From: Sternotherus odoratus
Lineage: Eukaryota; Chordata; Testudines; Kinosternidae
Direction: 5' to 3'
NCBI GenBank assembly: GCA_032164245.1
Contig: JAVMKO010000010.1
Span: 25,990,189-26,054,188, forward strand
Length of the DNA: 64,000 nt
Position 1 is the stretch's first letter; the number at the start of each line of letters is the position of its first letter. Below the pieces are notes generated by a model that had not been told where the DNA came from, made no database searches, and saw only the letters and a list, made by a program, of their open reading frames with translations. This document shows positions 25,490-36,420 of the stretch, one piece after another. The position numbers and the translations under genes were made by a program.

Positions 25490-25615
25490 GTTTGCTTTTA
25501 GATTGTATTGTTTTAGAATATAATCTCCTTGGGACCTGGGCCATGTCTTCTTCTAGGTTTTGTAAAGTGCTGAGCACATTGTTGGTGCCCAGTCAAACAA
25601 ACAGCACCATAATTC
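25490..25615. repeat. Possible old SINE/LINE 3' tail
   Basis: CTCCTTGGGACCTGGGCCAT followed by TTTGTAAAGTGCTGAGCACA resembles the 3' region of old sauropsid repeats (CTTTGGGGCAGGGAC ... GCCTAGCACA). Family not assigned. Confidence 0.35.
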
Positions 25616-25722
25616 ACTGACCAATTCCAGAAACAAAGGGGTTAAAGATTGTCGTTATAATAAAGATATATTCCTGGGGTCAAAGGCTCATTGGCTCAAC
25701 AAGGGAGCACAGTATATTCATG

Positions 25723-25904
25723 AAGAAAGCAAGGAATACTTGTAGCACCTTAGAGGCTAACTAGTTTATTTCAGCATAAGCTTTCATGGGCTATAGCCCA
25801 CGAAAGCTTATGTTGAAATAAACTAGTTAGTCTCTAAGGTGCTACAAATATTCCTGGCTTTCTTTACGGATACAGACTAACACGGCTGCTATTCTTGAAC
25901 CTGT
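25723..25904 (+). mobile_element. Fold-back retroposon with 13-bp target duplication
   Basis: A 13-bp direct repeat CAGTATATTCATG flanks it (25710-25722 and 25905-25917). Inside, GGAATACTTGTAGCACCTTA is mirrored in inverted form by AAGGTGCTACAAATATTCC, with the fold centred on the palindrome GGGCTATAGCCC and essentially no loop. A unique tail follows the right arm: GATACAGACTAACACGGCTG then CTATTCTTGAACCTGT. The tail motif marks the element as the turtle-type family also seen at 14814 and 56429. Confidence 0.8.
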
Positions 25905-25917
25905 CAGTATATTCATG

Positions 25918-27767
25918 GCCAGTCCAGACCAGAACAGACCCCAAATACATCATTAGAGAAGGTGCAGGATATGCTCTCACTACCATCATTCAAACTCGCA
26001 TTCACTTAGGTTCCAAACCAGCCACACCTCTAGTTGCATGAGCTGGGGCTCTTTGATAGTATTTGGTCTACCTCGAAAGCGGCAGTTTTGCAAGCAAATG
26101 AGAATGTCAAGCAGGAGTGAAAATGGCTGTTAAATCCTTTCATACAGAGTGTTGTGTTGTAGGTGCATGGGTGTTAGATGAGACAAAAAAAGTAGTATGT
26201 GGCATGCTGACATGTAAGATGTTGTTTGACAGCTGATTCATGTACCTATTGGGATGGGATGGCAATATCTTTTGATTTGTGAGTATATCCAGACTTTTAT
26301 GGAAAATGCAATCAGATCCAAAATGTGCAGGGTGAATATTTTCAAAGACTTATTTTGTTGCCCAAATATTTATTACATTGCTTCAGACCTTACTTCTCAC
26401 CACAAACACACCCATATCATTCCTCATTCCTCATTTCCCTTTGCCCTAGACCTCAGAAAATTACTTTTCCCCAAACCTAAAAACTTGTGCATATTCACCC
26501 TAACCCTAACACATAATATTCTCAATCCACAACTCTCATTGGCATTAAAGAGAATTTTGCTAAAGATAGGCCCATGGCTCTTACTTAGAAGCCTATGAAA
26601 GATTCTCAAAACAATAAGAGCAAAACACTTTGCAATGGATTGTTTGGCACATTCAAGACATTTCTCTTCTTTCGCCTCCTCTCAGCCCCTCCCCTCCTTT
26701 CTTTCTGTCATTCTGCTGGTTTTTCCACTCCAGTAGTTTTACTGGTGCATCAAATTGAGCTGCCAGCTGTACACTCCCTCCTTACCTAAATGGTGGACAT
26801 ATGGCAGGGGGTGATCTTTCTGAGCAGCTTTGATTCAATCCTTTAACTCTACTGCATTCAGGATATTCGAGCTAAGGAGCATTCAGCTGCCTCTTCCCTT
26901 TTTAGTAGGGCTAGTGCTTTTCTTCTTCAGGTCTGGTAAAGGTACTCCAAGCATCACATCTAAATTCAAGATTGTTTAGCATAAGGAGTTATCACATAGT
27001 CTAAGGGACCATTCTAAGTAGAGTAGCTATGTGGTCCTGTTAACACCTCTGCAGTCATAGGACAAAAAGAGGTGGTTAGTGGATTATAGATTGTTGTAAT
27101 AAACCAGAAATCCAGGGTCTCCATTCAGTCCATGATTTTTAGTGTCTAGCAGAGTTATGAATTTAAACTCCCAGGCTCGTCTTTTGAAAGCATTGTGTAG
27201 GTTTCCTTTGAGGATGAGGACCGATAGGCCAGCAACTGAGTGATCGCTTTGGGAACGTGTTCATCCAAAGGTGATACGAAAATGATCAGACAAAAACACC
27301 ATGTGTGTACACACACTCCTTACCTGATTAAAGGTTTGAGATGGCAGGCATGATGCTTCATAGTACAAGTTCACAACAACAACAAACAAACAAACAAGAA
27401 CCTGTAGCTACAGCAGTACCAGTCTTTCAATATCTAGCTCTGGTAAGCATCTGAAACCAATTAATCCCCAGAAAGACTCTGAATCATCCTTTTATTAATT
27501 TTCAACTTATTGAAAAGAGTCATGTTTCACAACCACGATACATCGATGTTTGGATTACCTCTAGTGAAGATCAATGAGAGATTATAAAGTACATGTGGCT
27601 AGAGAGAAGAGACAATTACTGCTCTGTAATTGTGTGTGAAATAGTGTTTGAATCATATGAATCCATATGAGTCAGGTGAAGCTATTGAGAATATGTTTGG
27701 TTTGGAGATTTTTACTTAATGCTGTTGGGATAGCAGTTGGATTACTGTGATCGCCACATAGGCTTTG
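25918..27767. other. Intronic stretch, no recognised feature
   Basis: No exon or confident mobile element. A short CAAA repeat (about 27380-27397) is present. ORF-like segments here have no domain similarity I can recognise. Confidence 0.3.
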
Positions 27768-27775
27768 CTATATAG

Positions 27776-28224
27776 CAGCGGGTCTCAAACTTATTGAGCC
27801 CGCGACCCCTTTTCGTGCGCCGTTGGCATGCCGCAACCTCTCCGGTCCGGCGGCTGGCCGCAGCGCGAACCCCCCCCCCCCCCCGCCGTGGGCGGGCGGG
27901 CGGGCGGCTGCACCCGGGCCCCCCCGTCCCCACCGCGGCTGGCTGCACCCGCCCCCCCCTGCGGCCGGCTGCACCCGCCCCCCCCCCCTCCGCGGCCGAG
28001 TGGCCCGCGGCCGGGTGGCCGGCTGCACCTGGGCCCCCCGTCCCCGCCGCGGCCGGGCTGCCGGCTGCGCGCCGGCCCCAGTCCTTGCCGCGGCCGGGCG
28101 GCCAGCTGCGTGCCGGCCCCCCCGGCCCCGCCACCGCGAGTCGCGGTGGCAGGAGCTCACAACCCCTTGGGGGAGCACTCAGCGACCCCCCAGGGGGTCG
28201 CGACCCCCAGTTTGAGAAACCCTG
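27776..28224. mobile_element. hAT-type MITE with GC-rich interior
   Basis: Left end CAGCGGGTCTCAAACTTATT, right end CCAGTTTGAGAAACCCTG. The 8-bp flanks are CTATATAG (27768-27775) and CTATGTAG (28225-28232), one mismatch. Subterminal CGCGACCCC and GGGGGTCGCGACCCC are further inverted repeats. The interior (about 27865-28140) is C/G-rich filler with repeated GCGGCCGG and CTGCACCCG motifs, open in all frames by composition only. Confidence 0.85.
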
Positions 28225-28232
28225 CTATGTAG

Positions 28233-29144
28233 GATCAGTGGAACAGCGTGTTTGGTGTTTTGTCTCTGGAAGAGGTCTATGCCTGTTCTGGAGAAAGGGG
28301 AAACGCTCAGTGATGCACATGACTAGTGTGAAGTGCTGGGGAAGTCAGGAAGTTTCTTTCTTGACTCCTGTCCTAATTTGCTGGTGCCCTGCAGTTTAAG
28401 GTTTTATAACGCCTTTGCAGGATGAGGCCCTTAAAATGTATTATCATTTATTTTCATGCCAGTAGGGACTAGAGGCTCTAACGGATTTATGCAAGTTTTA
28501 TTGTAAAGAAATCTGTGTGCTGGACAACATTATACATCCAACAAAAATACTCCGCTTTAATTTTACTAGTTGTCCAAATGTCTATGGGAAAAGCAGTAGT
28601 TTATATAGTACTAAGGACTAATGGCCTGAAGAATTTATCCTCAATACACAAATCACATATGTATTTATTAAAGACAAACATGCAGCTGGAAGCAGTGAAT
28701 GCACTTGGGTAACCTATGGAAGCCTAACTGACAATTTCCTAACAGCCCTCAGAAAATGAGATTCTGTTTTATTTTGTCCCATTTACTCTCCCTGGCCCCA
28801 TAGCTTTTTTACAGGCAGGTCTGTCCAGAAGTTTAGCTTGCTCGGGAGCTCTTGTGTCGTGATATTTTTGTCCCCTGCAGCCTCTGTACCTCAGAACTGT
28901 TAAGATTTTGTGCAGGAACAGCTGACAGGGGCAAGTGGTTGATGTAAGCCTTCTCTGTATCACTCACCATCCCGCCACCTGTCCTGCTGACAGAAGTCTA
29001 GACACAAATCATGGCAGGTAATGTCATATTCAGTAAACACACAACCTGACACAGACTTCCCTCACATGACAAAGAATCAGTGTGTATGGGAGTGAGAGGA
29101 ACACTAATAGAGCAGGCATATGTTGTTGGAAGGGGAGAAAGCGT
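28233..29144. other. Intronic stretch, no recognised feature
   Basis: No exon or recognised mobile element in about 900 bp. Confidence 0.3.
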
Positions 29145-29152
29145 GTCTAGCA

Positions 29153-29685
29153 CAGGGGTCGGCAGCCTGTGGCATGCATGCCAAAGGTGGCACGCGAGCC
29201 GATTTCCCCTGGCACGTGGAGGAGAGCTCAGCCTGCTGCCGCTTTCAGGTTTCCCCTGCAGGCTCCTGCCAGCCGGGGTTCTGCTGCCTGCCCCATTCAG
29301 CTCCCGCTGCCAGCCTGGGTTCCCTACACCCGGGCTAGCAATGGGAGCTGAGTGGGGCAGGCAGTGGGACCCCGGCTGGCAGGAGCCTGCGGAGGAAACC
29401 CCAAAGCAGCGGCAGGCTGAGCTGCTCAGCCTGCCCCCGCTCTGGGGTTCCCCCTGCTGGCCCCTTGCGAGCTGGGGTCCTTCCCCCAGCCCCATTCAGC
29501 GCCTTCACCCAGGCTGGAAGCAGGCTGAGACCTGCCAGGAGCCTGCAGGGGAAACCCCAAAGTGGGGGCGGACTGAGCCTCTTCCGCCCGTAGCCATGCC
29601 CATTCTGGACTGGCACGCGAAGCCTTACATTTCATTGAATAAATGAAGACTCATCACACCACCGCTGAAAGGCTGCCAACCCCTG
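29153..29685. mobile_element. hAT-type MITE with GC-rich cargo
   Basis: Left end CAGGGGTCGGCAGCCTGTGG, right end AGGCTGCCAACCCCTG. The 8-bp flanks are GTCTAGCA (29145-29152) and GTCTAACA (29686-29693), one mismatch. The interior contains inverted and direct copies of GAAACCCCAAAGC, GCTCCTGCCAGCC and TTCAGCTCCCGCTGCCAGCC. Closely similar interior sequence occurs in the element at 51842-52411, whose terminal repeats are of a different class. Confidence 0.85.
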
Positions 29686-30241
29686 GTCTAACATGTAAGG
29701 CAGTAAGGGGGAGTCAAGGCTGTTGGGTCTAATTTCTAGCTATGCCCCTGACTTATGTGACTTTCCTAACAACATAGAATAAGGCCTGATTTTAGCAATG
29801 CTGCAGATAAGGGGAGGTGAGGGTACTTGACCTCTCTGTAAAGATGGGCCCCTACCAACCATGCTGAAGAATGGGATGCAGTCCTGAAACCTTAACATTT
29901 CATGTATTCTTCAGGAAGAAAGTTTTATGCACAGGAGCTTAGTGTTTTCCCCATGGAATTCATTTTGCAGAACACGATGGAATGCACAAGCTCTGGGATT
30001 GTAACAAACATCACAGGAATGCTTTGGGAAAGTATATTGACTTTGCAAAGTACACAAATCCTACGGGTGAAAAAAGAAGTCTGTAGATGTGCAAAGTTAT
30101 TTACTATTGTCGAGATGAGGACAGGACATGCAGTAGACTCATATCCCCTGCTACATAAACATTGATGGAGTTGTGCAGCTCAAAGACGGGTTTGTACATT
30201 CCGTTTGCACTTGAAATAAACTGGGGGTGCAAATCTGAGTA

Positions 30242-31104
30242 CAGTGAAACCTCGATATAACGGACTAATTCGGGCGAGGGGGTGTCCGTTAAAGCCGAAA
30301 GTCCGTTATTTAATAATTTTTTAAAATTATTAAATAATGGACTTTCGGCTGACAATAGACACCCCCCTCGCCCGAATTAGTCCGTTATGTCGAGGTTTTA
30401 CTTTTATCAAGGCCGGGAGCCCGGCTGCTGGGACCCTGGCGGGAGCCATCAACCCGCCCGCCCGGGTCCCGGCTGGGGGGGGGGGGGTAGTTGACAGCTC
30501 CCGCCGGGCTTCCCGCTCCCGGGAGCCCGGCGGGAGCTGTCAACTCGCCCGCCCGGCTCCCCGCAGCGGAGAGCCTGGGGTGGACTGTCAAACCCCCCCT
30601 CCCCCTGCAGGGAGCCGGGTGGGGGGGGAGTTGACAGCTCCCGCTGGGCTCCCCGCTGTGGGGAGCCCGGCGGGAGCCTTCAACTCGCCCACCCGGCTCC
30701 CCGCTGTGGGGAGCCCGGCGGGAACTGTCAGCCCGCCCGCCCAGCTCCCCGCAGCGGAGAGCCCGGCACGAACTGTCAAACTGTCAGGGAGCCGGGCGGG
30801 GGGGGGGGGGGAGGGTGAGCTGTCAACTCGCCCGCCCGGGTCCCCGCAGCGGAGACCGGGCGGGAACTGTCAACCCCCCCGCCCGGCTCCCCCTGCAGGG
30901 AGCTGGGTGGGGGGGGAGTTGACAGCTCCCGCCGGGCTCCCCGCTGCGGGGAGCCGGGTGGGAGCTGTCAACTCGCCCGCCGAGCTCCCAGCTGTGGGGA
31001 GCCGGGCGGGAGCCCCCGAATAACGGATTTCGGATGCATCGGAAATTTTGTCCGTTGCATCCGAAGTCCGTTAAATCGGGGTCCGTTAAATCGAGGGTTT
31101 ACTG
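30242..31104 (-). mobile_element. Composite Tigger/pogo-like element, copy 3 (inverted)
   Basis: Ends CAGTGAAACCTCGATATAAC and TTAAATCGAGGGTTTACTG, flanked by TA (30240-30241 and 31105-31106). It is the reverse complement arrangement of copy 2: the palindromic MITE part comes first (about 30242-30403), then the junction TTTTATCAAGGCCGGG, the GC-rich sub-repeats with GACAGCTCCCGCCGGGC, and the left-end block with GGATGCATCGGAAATTTTG. No transposase ORF. Confidence 0.85.
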
Positions 31105-31106
31105 TA

Positions 31107-32967
31107 CTTGAAAACTTATGTGGTTTTTTCCTGCAATCAAATAATTAGAGGCACAAATACTCAGCTTTGCAACTGTAATGGTACAGGATAGGCAAAAATT
31201 CCACAAAAGTACATAAAGAAAGTTAGTGTCTGAATAGACTAAGTTTGCAGCAAGTCCCCATTTCAAACTGGCAAGAGAAAACCACTTTTATATGTAGGAT
31301 TCTCATTCAGCTGCTAGTTTATTCAGTTTGAATATCATTTTGAGCAGATGTCTAGCAGATTTGTACTATGTGGTCCTGTATGATTTCTAATGAATTTAAT
31401 TATTTCGAAAGCAGAACTGTTGTAAACTGCTGCATCACTCTACCACTATTTCTCAGAATGGCTCAGGAAGACTGAACGCACATAGGAACACAAGTAGCTT
31501 TGCATCACACTAGACAATTTACTTCTCATAGCTGAACATTGAAAGGCAATCATGTAACACTCTTTAAGGTCTACTGTAAGGATGGAGGGCAGCCCCTTAG
31601 TCACTTTCTGGTATTTCATTAAGATTTCAATCAAGGCCCTTCAATAAGGCTGCAGGCGCCACTGATGCAGACACTGTGAAATGTTACTAAAGTAAGATGT
31701 ACAGGAAAAGAAAAGTGTGAAACTCTACCCTTAACATAAGTGGTTACGTTAACAGGAGCACCCAGCCAGCATCTTCATGTAGCTATGATAGCTAACAAAG
31801 CTTAGAAGATATTCAACCCCCAAACATACAGCCTCTTTATAATCCTCCTCTCCATATATCACAGGAGTAGCCAGTTCTGCTGTATGACCCAGTTTCGGCA
31901 AATCCACAGGCAAAATTATGACATCTGAGCAGCACTTTGTTTTCCATTTTGGGAGTGGGGAAGGAATCTTCTAAGGACCCCTCACTTTTCTCTTCATTCC
32001 ACAATTCAAGGGCCCTGTGTGAGACTGACCCTTGAGCTGATGAGTGCTAGATGCAGAGGCCATAAAACCCCCCACTCCTTAGCTCAGGCAAAAGGAGAAC
32101 ATTTCAGTGACGCAAAGTATGGATTATTCCTTCCTTCCCTCTCCCCACCACCATGCTGCTAGAAGCATGTTTTCCCGGCCACTGCCACATTGGGGAGCAA
32201 GGGACACATTCATGAACTGTTTAATTTTGGCATGACCCTGTGAAATATCCTAAGTTGTCTCCTGTCTAATTTTTCTTTTTTTGCTTTCCCCAAGTACACT
32301 GCACATGTTTTACTATGATAGATATGCTTTAACATTTCCATTAGCTCTGCCTTTTGTGTGTGTGTTAGGGAAGGGTGTGTTTTCTGTTTCAGTATTGCTC
32401 TTACTGGGCCTGGAGGAAGCTTCTGATCTGTTTATCGCCCAGACTGATTTTCTTAGTGTGTGTTTTCATAGCAACCAGAATCAGCAAACACTGTTGGCAG
32501 GGAAGACTTTCTCCATTCAATGGCTGCTTTTAGATAGTGAAGGGAAAAGTTAATTTGAAATCCTTCTCTTCTTTTGTTAGCCTGAGTATGAAGGGGGGGT
32601 GAATGGCAGACTCCTATTGATCACCTATTGATCAACTAGCATATGATCAGTTGCTATTTTCTGTGTCCGGTATTTAGTACCATTAAGCAGGCACAATGCC
32701 TCTAGCAGCCCTGGAATGCTAGCATAGTTGCTCCTTTACATTTGGAAAGGAGGCTGTGTTCACTGGTTCCCCTCCTCCCCCATCTCCCTTCAGCCAGCTG
32801 TGTTGACCAGCACGGAGTGGAGGTGGGACGATGGTTCGACCCCTCAGGGTCGAAGAGCCCCCAGGTCTTGGAGCTCAGAAATGGAATAGTACCTGAACCC
32901 TGCACCCCAGAACAAAAGATGATAGGGATGGAACTGCACAACCCTCTCCTTGGCCTATTGTGCACTC
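31107..32967. other. Intronic stretch, no recognised feature
   Basis: About 1.9 kb without recognised exon or confident mobile element. Confidence 0.3.
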
Positions 32968-32970
32968 ATA

Positions 32971-33984
32971 GGGTATGGTTAGACTGGCGCTTTGTAGCGC
33001 TAAAACCCTTCTTTAGCGCTACAATTACACTGACCGAACACACTTCAAAGGCATATTTTGTGCTTTTACTGACTGTTTAAAGCGCTACTGTTAAACCTCA
33101 TAAACGAGAGGCATAAAGCTTTTAACGCTACCGTTTTAGCGCAAGGGTTGGAATGTGCACACCCCTTGCGTGATAATGAGCCTCCAGCCTCCAGCATCCT
33201 GGCCCAGAATTCCCAATTACATCCTCTCTGGCCACCATTTAGAACTCTTCTGTCGCGTCCTCAGGTGACCCCACGTCAGACCCTCCCCCACATTCCATTT
33301 GAAATTAGAAAAACTGGCCCGCTGCTGCGGCAGGGCTGCCGGGTCCCCTGCCTCTGCAGGCAGCAGGGCTGCCGGGTCCCCGCCGCTGCCGGCGGCAGCC
33401 CTGCCGCACTCCCAGCCCCTGCCCCGGTCCCCGCCACTGCGGACAGGGCTGCGGGCGGGCTGCCTGGTCCCCGCCGGTGGCGGCGGGGCTGCCGGTTCCC
33501 CGCCGCTGCCGGCAGCAGCCCTGCCGCACTCCCAGCCCCTGCCCCGGTCCCCGCCACTGCGGGCAGGGCTGCGGGCGGGCTGCCTGGTCCCCGCCGGCGG
33601 CAGGAGCTCGCGACCCCCCGGGGAGCACTCCGCTACACCCCCCCGTCTTGACCCCAAGTTTGAGAAACCCCGAATAAGGAAGGGAGGTGTGTGTGCAGAG
33701 CCTGTCAGTTTTGGAAAAGTAACTGACAGCCGGAAGTTCCCTCCCTACGCACAGGTTCCCAGTTCCCCCTCACCCCACTCCTTTGCAAAGCAGGTTGCAC
33801 CCAGCTGAATGCTGGGATACCTGCCCTATCCTGCTACTCTCACTGCCGCCAGAAGCTTTGCAAATGTGTGCATTCTTTGGCGCTACAGGGATTAAATGTG
33901 TACAGCCTCTAGCGCAAAACCTATTGCGCTAAATTGGGAAGCGCTATAAAAAAACCCGCTACAATCTGTAGTCTAATCATACCC
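32971..33984. mobile_element. Inverted-repeat DNA transposon with nested hAT fragment
   Basis: Left end GGGTATGGTTAGACTGGCGC and the inverted right end GGGTATGATTAGACTACAG match, flanked by ATA on both sides (32968-32970 and 33985-33987), a possible 3-bp target duplication. Subterminal AGCGCTA repeats are frequent. The middle (about 33300-33672) is foreign: it ends in CCCCAAGTTTGAGAAACCCC, the same hAT right end as the element at 27776, and carries GC-rich filler. Its left end is missing or unrecognised. Superfamily of the outer element is not certain (PIF/Harbinger-like on target length). Confidence 0.6.
33361..33600. repeat. Two tandem 120-bp units, nearly identical
   Basis: Sequence 33361-33480 is repeated at 33481-33600 with a handful of differences; both contain CCTGCCGCACTCCCAGCCCC. 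It is GC-rich and CpG-rich. 120 bp is a multiple of three, which gives a repeated Pro/Ala/Gly-rich open frame that I regard as non-coding filler of the nested hAT fragment. Confidence 0.9.
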
Positions 33985-34262
33985 ATAGAGAGCCAGTCAT
34001 TATGGGTCAGAATGTGACCTCTGTCCACATGTCCAGCCTGAGCTAATAGAGGGGCATGACAACAATTATAGTGAGGATGATGGGCATTAGAGCAATAAAA
34101 ACGGTGAAGCTTGAATATTCTCCAGGGTATAGGAGTGAGGATCTTCCTCCATCAACCCCTGTACTCATCTTTTCCATGCTCTCTTTTCCCCCTCCTTCCA
34201 CTTCCACCTACCTCACCCTCATTTCAGTCCTCCCTAGTCATATTATCAAAGTTTGACTAATT

Positions 34263-34360
34263 TCCTGCATCTGACGAAGTGGGTATTAGCCCATGAAAGC
34301 TTATGCTTTAAAACTTTATAGTTAGTCTTTATGGTGCCACAGGACTTTGTTACTTTCTTT
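34263..34360 (+). mobile_element. Single-arm copy of the fold-back retroposon family
   Basis: GCATCTGACGAAGTGGGTAT through ATAGTTAGTCTTTATGGTGCC and ACAGGACTTTGTTAC matches the right arm of the element at 56429, but there is no inverted left arm. This shows the sequence also exists in simple, non-folded form. A target duplication was not identified. Confidence 0.65.
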
Positions 34361-36161
34361 CTGTAGTTACCCCAAAGTGTCTTGGCCTAGTGGAGTCTGC
34401 CATGACTGGCAGAAAGAGTTTCTTCTAGGGGTGCTTATTTTTCTAAAATATTTCCAAACTCTGGGGTAAGTCTTCCTTAAAGAAAATCTTCACAATGACG
34501 TTGGATGCCTAATGTAAAGAAACCAAACTCATTACTTTTTATAAACATCAGCATGAGGGCAGGAGCAAAGCTGCCTTTGGGTATTAATTAAGGTGAGTCC
34601 TGGCTGCAGTTAGAGGAGCTGCAGCTCCTCTCTAACACAAAGGAGAAGTGGTTTTTTTGTGCAGGTAGGTTATATAAGTGGCCTTTTACTGGCAGTAAAG
34701 CAATCAACAGAACTGAAGATTATATGACTTGATTGCTTAAGTGTATCAGAGAACATGCAGCCACAGTACATTTTTCTTGCATAAGCATTACCCCATGGAC
34801 ACAGTGTTCTCTCCAAACAGCTTTCAGTATTAAAGTAGCTCTCCTTTGTGTTCTGTGAAGCAAATCCTGTAACTCTAGCTCATGCAATGCTGAAGCTAAC
34901 CAGAGTTTTGCCTTGATAATAAACTGCAGGATTTGGCCCTAAAGGTTAGTGTAGAAATATTGCACGGTGACCAAAAACTAGTGTAACAAATGAAGACTGT
35001 GTATATATATTCTTCAAAATGTACCATGGCTACCTGAGAATCCTTTTGCTTACAGGGAACATTATGGACAGTGGTAGCAGATCTTGCCACACAAAAAGAA
35101 GTCATCAATCCCAAAAAATGGACTGCAAGGGTTTGGTTTTTTTTAAAAACAAACTCGTATGTAGGCTTCTCAGAGAGGAGATAGGTGCATGGCTGTCTTA
35201 CAAGGTACACAATATTCACCAACAATTTAAATAAGTTGGATCCTAGAGATCCTAATAAATCTGAATTGCAACCTCTCTTGTTCCTCTGACAGAGCACATA
35301 ACATCAGTCAGCTTGTGTCTGGAGTTACAGCATTACAGTATAGGACAGATGGAAAAATAACACATTGGAGAGCTAAATTCAACTGATCTTAATTCAAAAT
35401 TACACACGTGGGTACATTCTGGTTTCTTCCTGAACTAGAAACAGGCCAAAGAGAAAAACTGTATAAAGCCCTTGTGTGCCCTGTTGTGTTCTGGAAATCT
35501 GAAACACTCACTGTATAAATGTGAGGTGCGGTGCTGGGTGTTATCTTGTTATAGAAACACTGTGAGAAACTTGTCTCTGCTTCTGAAAAGGATTTAGAAG
35601 CAAGTAGGGTCAGTTTTAACAGGGGTTCATGTAAATTGTGTTTGAAACCACCCTTGTTTGATGATTTCATTTGATAAATCTGTTATTGGTAGTTACGCAT
35701 GCTACACAGCATCATGGGAGATGAGTAATACAGAAGTGGACCAGATGTTGGCCTCTATTAAGTCTGATTTGTGCCACTCTGTAGTACATAGCTGACTTTA
35801 AACCTGATCTATGTCCAGCTGAGGATTCTCCCATGTGTATGTGTGCCACTATCCTTTGTACTCCTTACTGCAGGGAGTATGAACGGATTCAGGCTGTGCT
35901 CCAGTGATCCTAAATTGCTGGAATAGCACACAGGAGATAATTAATGTAACTCACAGCAACTTTGAGGCTGTTCTAAGTTGTGTGAGGGCCCAGCTGGCCC
36001 CAAGTTCAGGGGACAAGGGGGAACAAAACCACCTCTGCCCCCACTTCTCAAGCCCTTCATGGAGCACTGCTCACGCAGACCCAAGAATCTAGCCCTAGTG
36101 TGTGCAAGTGTTAGAGGTGCAGGTAAAGGATACTGTTTGTACACTCAGGGCTACTGCTTTG
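34361..36161. other. Intronic stretch, no recognised feature
   Basis: About 1.8 kb with no exon or confident mobile element. Confidence 0.3.
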
Positions 36162-36417
36162 AGGATATGTCTTCGATCCAGCGGGTAGTGATCGATCTGT
36201 TGGCGATCGACTTTTGTGTCGCATCAAGACGCAATAAATCGATCGCCAAAGGCATTCCCGTCGACTCCAGAACTCCACCTCGCCAAAAGGTGCAAGCTGC
36301 AGTCAATGGGAGAGCACACTGCCGACCGCTGCTGCTGTGAGGATGGCAAGTAAGATGTTATTCCCATAGCTGAAGTTGCGTATCTTAGGTTGACCACTCC
36401 CCCCCCATAGACCAGGC
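36162..36417. mobile_element. Diverged MITE with GATCGAT palindromes
   Basis: GGATATGTCTTCGATC at the left and ATAGACCAGGCCT at the right resemble decayed ends of a family with GGTATGTCTACACT / GTGTAGACCAGGCC termini. Between them GATCGATCTGTTGGCGATCG is mirrored by GCAATAAATCGATCGCC, and TCCCATAGCTGAAGTTGCG follows. Coordinates are approximate. Confidence 0.5.
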
Positions 36418-36420
36418 CTG

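Noticed and set aside
27742..28399. Overlapping Pro/Ala-rich open frames in several frames
   Set aside because: Filler of a hAT MITE bounded by terminal repeats and a target duplication; composition artefact.
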